From JBEKIK01 sp050013075 (GTDB lineage: Bacteria > Planctomycetota > Planctomycetia > Pirellulales > Thermoguttaceae), in the NCBI GenBank assembly GCA_050013075.1, contig JBEKFZ010000085.1, positions 1 to 17,545 on the forward strand: a stretch of DNA of 17,545 nt, written 5' to 3'. The first letter of the stretch is position 1. Each line of letters opens with the position of its first letter. Of the stretch, positions 9,901-15,359 are shown one piece after another. Position numbers and translations under genes: made by a program. The notes beneath the pieces were generated by a model, which saw only the letters and a program-made list of their open reading frames with translations, ran no database searches and was not told the origin of the DNA.

Positions 9901-10345
9901 CGGCACGGGTGGAACATTAACAAAAACAGATGCCGGAATTCTATCCATCACCGGCGGAATCAATCCCGGCGCGCTCACGCTCCTGGACATCCAGGACGGC
10001 GCAGTAGAGTTGAATACCACCGGCGTCAGCGATTCGAACCTGGATGTTCAGACTGCACTTAGCGGTAAATTGCTGATTACCAATCAGTCACACATACTTG
10101 GGGATATCAGCGGCACGGGCACGACCGAGGTGATTTCCGGCCAGTTGACGGCAAGTTCCATTGTCCAAGGTACATTGACCATCGGCGCAAGTTCCACGGG
10201 GACCATTGCTCCGAATCCAGGCGGATCGCTTGCGGAACTGGGACCGGTTTCTTCAGTTCCCGAGCCGTCCATCTTCGTCCTACTCTCAGCAGGCGTAAGC
10301 GCTCTGACGGCCTACGCCTGGCTGCGGCGAAGGCGGACGGCGTAG
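3941..10345 (+). CDS. Giant PEP-CTERM protein: cysteine-peptidase-like head, autotransporter-type repeats, L-type lectin-like domain
   Basis: 2134 residues from the ATG at 3941. That start has AAAGGA at 3926-3931 (spacer 9) and opens directly into a signal peptide with predicted cleavage after AQA (residue 24); the earlier ATG at 3878 would bury it. Residues about 30-325 resemble a papain/C39-like cysteine peptidase: C57 in EWCGPTAG, H262 in GHLVVGVGY and D282/N283 in QDNW. The long middle is a beta-helix-type passenger. Autotransporter-associated (PATR-like) repeats with a 'KtGaG.L.L.g.n.Y.G.t.i..G.l' pattern occur near 463-498, 1121-1164, 1263-1305, 1621-1657 and 1990-2026. A Gly-rich 'GSGY' segment lies near 1035-1110. 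Residues about 1681-1895 look like a legume/L-type lectin domain (ADGITFVLQND, then SFAMELNIY). The tail is VPEPS (2106-2110), a hydrophobic helix and RRRR, a PEP-CTERM sorting signal. It is probably cell-surface or matrix-bound; peptidase activity and sugar binding are inferences. Confidence 0.9.
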   Translation: MKSLSIIRALVVVFLLCLNPTAQADPGNLITTIPDWNQPADYFDSFGTPIVSYPEWCGPTAGASIMGFWEDNPVIYNGNQVGLRAGIADGMVFPNSPAFPAATPGSPGTPGTWQQGLWHDGTIEMGWFMNTQTWRTNMPLSFPPGPPSFGGGGTDPEKVGSALVSYAAAYWKDNEYPPGNLSPGTNIVKKGYPNTIAFSDYSGQNMWANYKAEINAGRPVEVAFRHWVDLLQQGANMFIDPVDPLHLHPVETYQWDNTTDGHLVVGVGYIENALGNWFVCQDNWANTGQLVAVQETDPTDILNPECWQANIYLWGLNYRPEYTWTGQNNFMPTKWGKSSNWIVVNVVGPAGTLFNVPNSAGAHITFPNKLADYDVDLMDEDCTVGTITYDPSFTHTTILSTGGTTLTLDNLDDNGNPISAEVTVNGHHLILADVALNSNVNITTINMGCSLDIEGHVTDGAKGAKGITLKGGGILLLNGLNSYTGVTDIQAGILYINSVDNAGAPSSIGEASADPANFILHDGTKLYYIGATCGSGDRGLTMYDNLEINAAHDLAFNGSAIFSTAAAATHLNTSGAGTFALGGQVTANMHFYKTGAGTLQYSAPSGIVSTIASGASDMSYLIQNGSVIIQGADNTTQYNVTNGELVVGDTTTNAVNLTINSGRLNVGTYLSIGHGNGTTGLSSTLIANGGIITTQHVNMGYDAGVVGFNAAPGLTLKNSAQLNSSSFCYLGESPGSHASITLQNDSQFYLSDWVSLGLFGNGTMTVKNSAKFIQLGGACDFNIGDFGTGNLTIQDTATVSAGIMYVGRRQNSNGVISQTGGAVDFNKTYNGINFIGGADPSFQGEANPTNAWGAYNLSGISSTLSFVGSLHIGNYGIGAFNQIGGTVSTSGWWLIGHHVGSYGVYNIDSGSLTLTNTNACLAAGDFGTGTLNISGTGSVDVAGFVGIGLNDPSSVGVVNLNGGTLAATDVRCVTPAATAFLNFHGGELKANTGAGNADFVSGLDGAYVWNGGAVINTNGNDVTLNAVLKNPTGKGLQDIAVTNGGSGYMGTPVVNITTNGSGKGATAVAYVSDGVVTGITITNPGVDYATGDTITVQLLGGGAATAATLGTVTLNDGNNSTGGLRKKGLGKLTLLADNIYIGTTYIDNGTLQLGNNGTIGSVLGPITINNASLIFDRFDDYVFVAGIQGTALLVSHIGDGKLTLQDNANYAGSTAFGSGGGLVIKNTNFQSSITIDNTVKSSNTLELNYDTDGWFVNGAISGNGVVRKTGAGQAILTANNSAYTGPVNIEAGQIQIRNSSALGNTSNLVTVSAGGVLNSATNGSTNSYTVGNNVTLNGASGGLDGGYLSVQNADTAYTGTITAAGVGVQLGHISSSQYNGKLFIDGDLVGANSLNLTSGGSGDPNTYSGAVQLRGSSTKSFSGPINLVRERLELNVTGANAFNSTDVTIGSDTGSSRGVLMLMQNNQIPDTAAITFKNTSGNYGYFRLNGNSETVASISDLTGRAFIENTDSGHFYDSPPSPASTLTLAGNADYTYAGRIRDNNTGNSPLTLVKNGISTFALTGSATNSGGIQVNGGKLQIGDSTSGGVLSSPVTLNNSTSVVFDNSSAAIATCSISGATGSIVQRGAGATRVSGHNSYGGGTFIENGKLVATQPASLKGDVTFNGNGTLSVGSDANALGSVVGFGGNGTGWTLNKRDSSSVPPPTIINDVLTLTTADASEARSAIYNQRVSIKGFEVHFTYTPMETTTSEPADGITFVLQNDLRGVRALGSTGGKLGYGGEDHAILPSFAMELNIYESSGRGTAWAFNGGTGGYIPQDMPWWVYSPNNPTPLDITIGYLANDTIFFQITDGVHSEGYYMAYQNLRGLLGDTAYLGFTGATGAKNVRQTISNFSYTADASFSTVYTNNLVVAAGITGNVKVSYPSVTMGNLSLAAGGGLNVSAENDLPTDNIYNLTLGSAALAGSGSISVAKNGTGMGTLTLTDALSGTGGTLTKTDAGILSITGGINPGALTLLDIQDGAVELNTTGVSDSNLDVQTALSGKLLITNQSHILGDISGTGTTEVISGQLTASSIVQGTLTIGASSTGTIAPNPGGSLAELGPVSSVPEPSIFVLLSAGVSALTAYAWLRRRRTA

Positions 10346-10479
10346 GATTGATCGACAAGGATTGAAACTGGGATTTTTTAGGGGTGTTGCCCCGCCGACC
10401 CGGCCGAATTAGACTAGCGGGCGTTTTCGATTGTGGATTGAGACCGGATTTCTTACGTACTGAATGTGAGGATGTCTTT

Positions 10480-10752
10480 ATGGAACGATTCGATAAGATC
10501 GCCACTATCAGGAACGAGGTCGAAGCGCTTTGCTTAAGGGGCGAGCTGGAAGAGCGCGGCATACCTCATGCTATGTATAGTAACTATGATTCGGCCTATG
10601 ACGGACTGTTCCAGTTTTCCGCCGGTTGGGGCCGCGTGGAAGCACCGCTTCAGCGCAGAGATGAGATCCTTGAAATCCTCGACGTAATCCGTCGGCAGTC
10701 CGCTGAACAAAACGATGAGCCGGCTGAAGGAAAGGGCGAAGCAGGAGAATGA
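10480..10752 (+). CDS. DUF2007-like small protein
   Basis: 90 residues. 'KIATIRNEVEALCLRGELEE' followed by 'SAGWGRVEAPLQRRDEILEIL' matches the DUF2007 (putative signal-transducing) pattern: a short ferredoxin-like fold in which a strand leads to a helix that picks another copy or an inhibitor-like site. Residues 72-90 are a charged, likely disordered tail. The start at 10480 is favoured because TGAGG lies 8 nt upstream and the domain begins right after it; an upstream in-frame ATG at 10384 would add 32 arginine-rich residues with no family match. It lies 134 bp after the giant protein and 25 bp before the YhcH-like gene, so the two small genes are probably co-transcribed. The cellular role of the family is poorly known. 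Confidence 0.72.
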   Translation: MERFDKIATIRNEVEALCLRGELEERGIPHAMYSNYDSAYDGLFQFSAGWGRVEAPLQRRDEILEILDVIRRQSAEQNDEPAEGKGEAGE

Positions 10753-10777
10753 ATGATTGGAAAGAAAGGGGAGGAAT

Positions 10778-11227
10778 ATGATTATCGACCGGATAACAAA
10801 TGCTCATTTGTATGTGGATCTTGGCCCTGGAATTAAGCGCGCATTCAATTACATTCAGTTGACCGACTTTTTGGCGCTCAATGTCGGCAGATACGAGATA
10901 GAAGGCCCGAATATGTATGTCATGGTGCAGGAGTACGCCACCAAACCGAAAGACCAAGGCCGGTGGGAAGCCCATCGCCGGTATATCGATTTACATTATA
11001 TCATTCGGGGAACCGAGCGAATCGGTTACGCGCATCTAAGTCGATTAGCCCCGGGCGTGTATGACGCCGATAAAGACTTTCTGGCCCTTTCAGGAGAGGG
11101 CGATTTTTTGACTTTAGCGTCAGGCGGCTTCATGCTTCTTATGCCCGAAGATGCACACATGCCGGGAATTTCCGCAGATGCGCCGGGACTTGTCAAAAAG
11201 GCAGTGGTCAAGATCGGTCTTGCCTGA
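10778..11227 (+). CDS. YhcH/YjgK/YiaL (NanQ-like) family protein
   Basis: 149 residues, the usual length for this family of cupin-like, metal-binding cytoplasmic proteins. E. coli YhcH (NanQ) acts in sialic acid use as a sugar anomerase; other members sit in sugar catabolic operons. Seen: 'GRWEAHRRYIDLHYIIRGTE' with likely metal or active-site residues E64, H66, D71, H73 and E80; 'GGFMLLMPEDAHMPGI' with H127; and the typical end 'VKKAVVKIGL'. The start at 10778 has a strong GGGGAGG 3-4 nt upstream; a TTG 21 nt earlier (10757) is less likely. The neighbours here show no sugar pathway, so the substrate is unknown. Confidence 0.85.
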   Translation: MIIDRITNAHLYVDLGPGIKRAFNYIQLTDFLALNVGRYEIEGPNMYVMVQEYATKPKDQGRWEAHRRYIDLHYIIRGTERIGYAHLSRLAPGVYDADKDFLALSGEGDFLTLASGGFMLLMPEDAHMPGISADAPGLVKKAVVKIGLA

Positions 11228-11243
11228 AGCGGCCGTAAAAAGG

Positions 11244-11279
11244 GGACATTCTACTTTTATGGAGTAAACCAGAATGTCC
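11244..11279. repeat. Hairpin with 9-bp perfect stem (REP-like or IS200-type remnant)
   Basis: GGACATTCT and AGAATGTCC form a perfect 9-bp inverted repeat around an 18-base centre that contains a further ACT/AGT pairing. It starts 16 bp after the YhcH-like stop. The sequence resembles short palindromes that I associate with REP-associated tyrosine transposase or IS200-like elements, but no transposase is present. It could also serve as a transcript end for the upstream pair, although it lacks a T run. Confidence 0.5.
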
Positions 11280-11340
11280 GCATTCCAAAGCGATCGCTAT
11301 TCATTTAGTGTGTCGTCTACGAACAGAATGGTCACTTGAG

Positions 11341-11408
11341 GAACCGTATGCGGTAATTCTGCACATACGGATCTACGGAAGCCTCCGGGTGAGCAATCAT
11401 CTGGGGCT
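11341..11408 (+). ncRNA. Orphan group II intron domain V/VI-like remnant
   Basis: Bases 11341-11373 fold as the ~34-nt hairpin typical of group II intron domain V: GAACCGTATGC on the 5' side, a short loop, then GCACATACGGATC. Bases 11380-11408 form a second stem with a GCAA tetraloop and one bulged base, in the place of domain VI. The triad position reads AAC where I would expect AGC, and there is no clear bulged branch-point A on the 3' side. No reverse transcriptase/maturase frame or 5' intron part lies nearby. I read it as the 3' scrap of a decayed intron; a different structured RNA is possible. Confidence 0.5.
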
Positions 11409-11449
11409 GCCCAGGGCAGAATTCCGGGAATTCGGAATTAAATTAGGAA

Positions 11450-13240
11450 TCACTTCGGCATAGATGACTGGCGGATTCCATCTAAATACTTTTTCTGTTC
11501 AAGTCCTCTTATATTCAGTTTATTTTGAAATTCATCACGATTATTTTTGTTCCACCTGCCGATTATCATGTTGAACTCTTTTTTAATTTGTTTTTTATAT
11601 TCACTTTCATTGCTCTTTAATTCCGATTCGACCGTGTTTACTTCGCCAATAAACATTTTTGCATCTCCATCAATTGCAGCCTTATCAATTGAATCGAAGC
11701 TTTTTATCAACTCGCTATTGTTGCAAAGATGAACCGCGGTGAATTTATTATTGTTCATTTCAAAAAGGATTCGCAAAATATTGTCTTTAAAATAGCAACC
11801 CATCCCTTGGCGAGAACCTCTTTTGTATTGGCACCCGTATACGAAATCGCCGTTCTCGTTCCATTTTATAAGCACGCCATTGCAGTTGTCGTTTGTATAG
11901 TTCGCATAAATCTTAGGAATACGATCGTTGTAAAACGCCAAGAGCACCCCGTTGAGTTTGCCTTGATTCTGCTCGCCCCAGGTGTGGACGCCATCCGTAG
12001 AACCCAGTAAAATCACTTGTCCTTTATAGTCATGATCTTTCAATAGTTTTTCATGTTTATCTTTTAACTCATCTTCAGCCGATTTCAAATCGACATTGAA
12101 AAGCTGAGTGTCAAATGTTTTCCCGCTAGGTAAATTCAAGATGATTTTATTATTCGCTAAACTCGATAAATAATCTGATTTTGTTTTAGACTTTGATTGC
12201 CCTTTTTGTCCTTTTTGGATCGGTGTTGTTGATGTCCGGCTAGACAGTTGATTTTTGGGCGGTTGCAGCGGTGAGGGATTTTTTGACCCTAGAACCGGCG
12301 GAAAGTCTTGTGCCGGTTCCCGCCTCTGATCGGGGATGGGAATACTCGTTGTCGATGAAGGCGCCTGATGGTCAGGCTGAGGGATTTCGGCTTGTTGTTG
12401 TGGTTCATCTTTTTTTGATTTTTCATCAATATTCGATTTTTGCCTAATTTCAACTGGGGGAGCAATTTTTGAGCCGCGATCATCAATACGAACGCCGTGA
12501 TTATCCGCGGGAGTAATTTGATTGCCAGCAGGCGGCGTATCAGAAAAAGATCCGCCGACTGTTGGGTCCGAGGATTTGTCGTTGCTGGGCATTTCACTCC
12601 GAGCATCTGTATTTCGCGGGGGTTTTTCGGCGCGGTCGTTAACTTGTGCAAACTGATTATTGGAGTTTGGGATTTCCGGAGCCTGTTTATTGCCGCGCAT
12701 CGCGAATATCGTTACTAATATGACTCCTAGCATTACAGCGGTTCCCAATCCGATATACGGGGTCCAATTTGTTTTGCGGTGCTGAGGACCTTTTTCTTCA
12801 ATAAGATTGGTGGTTTTAACTTTTCCTGCCGAATTTGCGATAGGCGACACGCGTTCTTTAGTAATCGGCAGCAATGGTGACCGAGTAGGCGGAGGCGGTG
12901 GTGACGGAGGCCGTAGCGGTAATGGCTGATCGAACTGCTCCTTAGAATCGCCGCTTCCACTCAGTTTCGCCTTAATCGCGGAGTCGTATGCGACTTTTTT
13001 GTCTCGGTTGATCAGGCATGACTTGGCGGTCGCCAGTTCGTTAAGAATCTTCTGTGATATTGCAGAGTGGGGGCCCAACTGATATTTTCGTACATGGGCC
13101 ATTTGGCGTTCCGTGGCGTCTCGGATGACTTCCGTGTCGTTCTCGAACAGATCAATCCCAAGCAAGCGGTAATGATGAGGAGGCTGATCCTTGGGTTGTA
13201 TGCCGAGCCAGCGGTGGTAAGGATCGAAAGCTTCAGACAT
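11450..13240 (-). CDS. J-like, single-TM protein with C-terminal MORN-like repeats
   Basis: 596 residues. Residues 1-90 are a J-like module (WLGI…HHYRLLGIDLFE…KILNELATAKSCL…KKVAYD). It keeps the helix I and helix III/IV pattern of DnaJ proteins, but has HVRKYQLG where HPD should be. A proline-rich linker (105-120) leads to one TM helix (159-181). The region about 183-360 is low-complexity, rich in P, Q, N, K and S. Residues about 365-600 are globular and include MORN-like repeats (428-500: G-x-x-NGV…FYNDR…NGVLIKWNENGDFVYG…GMGCYF). Basic residues before the TM helix favour a cytoplasmic N terminus and an extracytoplasmic C terminus. It is the last gene of the Hsp70 cluster, 152 bp after its paralogue. 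AAAGGAG lies 7 nt before the start. It is probably an Hsp70 partner or membrane adaptor; the ligand is unknown. Confidence 0.8.
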   Translation of the reverse strand: MSEAFDPYHRWLGIQPKDQPPHHYRLLGIDLFENDTEVIRDATERQMAHVRKYQLGPHSAISQKILNELATAKSCLINRDKKVAYDSAIKAKLSGSGDSKEQFDQPLPLRPPSPPPPPTRSPLLPITKERVSPIANSAGKVKTTNLIEEKGPQHRKTNWTPYIGLGTAVMLGVILVTIFAMRGNKQAPEIPNSNNQFAQVNDRAEKPPRNTDARSEMPSNDKSSDPTVGGSFSDTPPAGNQITPADNHGVRIDDRGSKIAPPVEIRQKSNIDEKSKKDEPQQQAEIPQPDHQAPSSTTSIPIPDQRREPAQDFPPVLGSKNPSPLQPPKNQLSSRTSTTPIQKGQKGQSKSKTKSDYLSSLANNKIILNLPSGKTFDTQLFNVDLKSAEDELKDKHEKLLKDHDYKGQVILLGSTDGVHTWGEQNQGKLNGVLLAFYNDRIPKIYANYTNDNCNGVLIKWNENGDFVYGCQYKRGSRQGMGCYFKDNILRILFEMNNNKFTAVHLCNNSELIKSFDSIDKAAIDGDAKMFIGEVNTVESELKSNESEYKKQIKKEFNMIIGRWNKNNRDEFQNKLNIRGLEQKKYLDGIRQSSMPK

Positions 13241-13247
13241 TTGCTTT

Positions 13248-13254
13248 CTCCTTT
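13248..13254 (-). promoter_or_regulatory. Ribosome-binding site shared in sequence by both J-like genes
   Basis: AAAGGAG followed by AGAAAGC-type bases and ATG, spacer 7. The same arrangement precedes the paralogue at 15353-15359, so the duplication that made the pair included the translation start region. Confidence 0.6.
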
Positions 13255-13282
13255 GCTATCCTTATTTTCCGATAAGATACAT

Positions 13283-13311
13283 GTTATATCCTATCCCAAA
13301 GCGTACGGCAA
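13283..13311 (-). promoter_or_regulatory. Possible sigma-70-like promoter before the second J-like gene
   Basis: On the minus strand TTGCCG (13306-13311) and TATAAC (13283-13288) are 17 bp apart, matching the TTGACA/TATAAT consensus at 4 of 6 and 5 of 6 positions. It would start transcription about 36 nt before the ATG at 13240, inside the 152-bp gap between the two J-like genes. This may give the last gene a separate level of expression. It is based on pattern only, and planctomycete consensus boxes are not well known to me. Confidence 0.35.
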
Positions 13312-13392
13312 TTGGATGTTTGTAACCCGTCTCTCATAGGTTGCCGGTTTCCCGGGTGCAGTTGCCTTTTTGCGATTTCATTCCTTGATAAT

Positions 13393-15345
13393 CTATTTAT
13401 GGACTTCCGCAGGAAAAGAAGCCAGGATCTTTTGTTTTTCCATTTCAAAATCAAGTGGGAAGCACTCAGTAATAGTTTTAGACATTGAGGAATTGGAGGG
13501 ATCGGATTCAACTGGTAAAGTATTTTTTAGTTTTTTTATTTTATCCTCGATACTATTTACCAACTTTTCCAATTGTTCTATTTGCGCGAGCGACTGTTGA
13601 GAAGTTTGTTGATATTGTACGGTGAGTAGGTCGCGAGCCTTAACCAGATCTAACCCCTGACGCTTAACCTGGTCCGCTTGTTTCTGTGCCGTACTTAAAA
13701 AAGCTTGTTGTGTGTTTATCGCGTTTGTAAGTTGAATATTTTGTACGGCAAGGTTATTGGCGTGCGATATGTCCCATTGACTTTTTACATTGCTACGTTG
13801 TTGTTCCAGTTGGGGTATGTTTTTCTGTAGAGCATCGCACTGGCTTGTTAAATTTTTATAAGTGGTTTCCAATTCTGCCCCTTTCTTTTCAATCTGATCT
13901 TTTCCATTTTTGTATTCCTCTTCATCTTTTTGTGCCTTATGTTTCAGTTTATCCTTTTTATCTTGTACATTTTTCAGTTTTTTATCCTGTTCAGCTAATT
14001 GTCTTTCTATATAAGGAGACATAGTCGTATGGTGGGCATTGATTGCCACTATGGGTGGCTGATCCATAGCATATTTAACGCCGTCTTCATATGACATCCG
14101 GCGTTTTCCTGAGAGAATTGAGAGGATTTCCATGTTGCATTGGGCTGCGGCTGTTTTGATTTTTTCTGATTTCTTGCCAATTGCCTGAAAAAAGGCCATC
14201 ATCCAGCCACACCAAGATGCACATTCAATCCTGGACTGTTCATCGGGCCATTTAGCGTCTTGCTCCAACACGCGAGCCAGTCGTACTAGTGTTTCCAGCG
14301 TTTCATTGTATTGCCCTTTGAGCGCCTGTGTGCGTGCCAAGATTTGCCAGGCCGGTAAATAAACCAAACGGTCGGTTTGGGTGGATTTTTGGAAAGCATT
14401 CAAAGCCTCTTCATTCCGATTGCGATAAAGGCACACAATACCCCAAGCATAGTACAGACGGGGATCTTCTCCGCGCTTACAAATGGCTTCAAACCGTTCT
14501 TTGGCATCTTCCCAACTTCCACTCTGCGATTTTAAACCGACTTCAAATAGATTTTGGATGTCTTTTACGTCAATCTTCTGTTCGGTCGAAGTCCCCGGGG
14601 GTGGAAACGGTTTGATTTGTATTTGAGGTTCATTTGTCTTCGGCTCTTTGTTACTATGCGTTGTTTGATCCTTTTCGGAAGCACTATAATCGACGCCAGG
14701 CAGGGCTTTTGGTATAGTTGCACTGATTTTTTGTTCCTCTGGTTTGTCGTTACCGGGCATTTCACCGCTAGCATTTTCAATGGGCGGGTTCTGTTTGACG
14801 CGCTCGATAACTTTCGCAATCTGAACGTTGGATTTGGCGGTTGCCGGAGCATGTTTATTACTGCTTATCACGAATATCGTTATAAGAATGCCTCCTATAA
14901 TTGGAGTGATGCCCAATCCAATACAAAGCAGCCACAAGCGAATATGCCTGGAAGAAGTTAATCTTTTTATAAAGTCCGATGTTTTTTCCACATAAGTTCT
15001 AAACGCGGGAGGATCCGTATAAACGTTCTGTATCGGTGGAGATGGCGGCGGCGCCGGCGGCCTTATCAAGGTCGGTTTAAGCGAGCGGTCGTAAGCCGCC
15101 TTTTTTAGAGGATCAATGAGGCACGCCTTGGCGGCCGCGATTTCGTTAAGAATCTTTTGCGATATCGCGGAGTGTTGGCCTAACTGATATTTCCGCACAT
15201 GGGCCATTTGGCGTTCATTGGCGTCTCGGATGACTTCCGTGTCGTCCTCGAACAGATCAATCCCAAGCAAGCGGTAATGATGAGGAGGCTGATCCTTGGC
15301 TGGAATGCCCAGCCAGCGATGATAAGGATCGAAAGCTTCAGACAT
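13393..15345 (-). CDS. J-like, single-TM protein with TPR and long coiled coil
   Basis: 650 residues. Residues 1-90 are nearly identical to the J-like module of the downstream gene, again with HVRKYQLG in place of an HPD loop. A proline-rich linker (96-104) and a basic stretch (KRLTSSRHIR) precede a TM helix at 137-160, so the N terminus is probably cytoplasmic. The post-TM stretch (about 161-205, with SNKHAP…GEMPGNDK) is also shared with the paralogue. Residues about 262-365 hold TPR-like helical pairs (LYYAWGIVCLYRNRNEEALNAFQK, with the A/G/Y/A pattern). Residues 444-608 form a long coiled coil, ending in a short tail. The gene starts 13 nt after the Hsp70 stop; the last A of that TGA is the first base of its AAAGGAG site, so translation is tightly linked. 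It is probably a membrane partner of the Hsp70. Confidence 0.82.
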   Translation of the reverse strand: MSEAFDPYHRWLGIPAKDQPPHHYRLLGIDLFEDDTEVIRDANERQMAHVRKYQLGQHSAISQKILNEIAAAKACLIDPLKKAAYDRSLKPTLIRPPAPPPSPPIQNVYTDPPAFRTYVEKTSDFIKRLTSSRHIRLWLLCIGLGITPIIGGILITIFVISSNKHAPATAKSNVQIAKVIERVKQNPPIENASGEMPGNDKPEEQKISATIPKALPGVDYSASEKDQTTHSNKEPKTNEPQIQIKPFPPPGTSTEQKIDVKDIQNLFEVGLKSQSGSWEDAKERFEAICKRGEDPRLYYAWGIVCLYRNRNEEALNAFQKSTQTDRLVYLPAWQILARTQALKGQYNETLETLVRLARVLEQDAKWPDEQSRIECASWCGWMMAFFQAIGKKSEKIKTAAAQCNMEILSILSGKRRMSYEDGVKYAMDQPPIVAINAHHTTMSPYIERQLAEQDKKLKNVQDKKDKLKHKAQKDEEEYKNGKDQIEKKGAELETTYKNLTSQCDALQKNIPQLEQQRSNVKSQWDISHANNLAVQNIQLTNAINTQQAFLSTAQKQADQVKRQGLDLVKARDLLTVQYQQTSQQSLAQIEQLEKLVNSIEDKIKKLKNTLPVESDPSNSSMSKTITECFPLDFEMEKQKILASFPAEVHK

Positions 15346-15352
15346 CCGCTTT

Positions 15353-15359
15353 CTCCTTT
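15353..15359 (-). promoter_or_regulatory. Ribosome-binding site overlapping the Hsp70 stop codon
   Basis: AAAGGAG begins with the last A of the Hsp70 TGA (15359-15361) and lies 7 nt before the ATG at 15343-15345. A ribosome terminating on Hsp70 would be placed at the start of the J-like TPR protein, which suggests a fixed ratio of the two. Confidence 0.65.

Larger units (their letters stand above)
11228..11449. other. Intergenic region holding remnants of mobile-type elements
   Basis: These 222 bases lie between two convergent genes. They contain the hairpin at 11244-11279, the intron-like D5/D6 structure at 11341-11408, and two compact palindromes: CTGCCC-a-GGGCAG just after the D6-like stem and GAATTCC-g-GGAATTC at 11419-11433. 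There is no open frame of note and no clear T tract, so termination for the two converging genes may depend on these stems or on Rho. Confidence 0.5.

Noticed and set aside
4200..10300. CRISPR or tandem DNA repeats in the giant gene
   Set aside because: The repetition is at protein level (degenerate beta-strand repeats); no regular identical DNA units with spacers were seen.
10370..10400. GGGG-tgttg-CCCC stem after the giant gene as a terminator
   Set aside because: The T run lies before the stem on the plus strand, the wrong order for an intrinsic terminator of that gene, and the stem is only 4 bp.
10384..10479. Upstream ATG of the DUF2007-like gene
   Set aside because: The added 32 residues do not match the family, and TGAGG favours the ATG at 10480.
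11419..11433. GAATTCC-g-GGAATTC palindrome as a protein-binding operator
   Set aside because: It lies between convergent gene ends, not at a promoter, so an operator role is unlikely.
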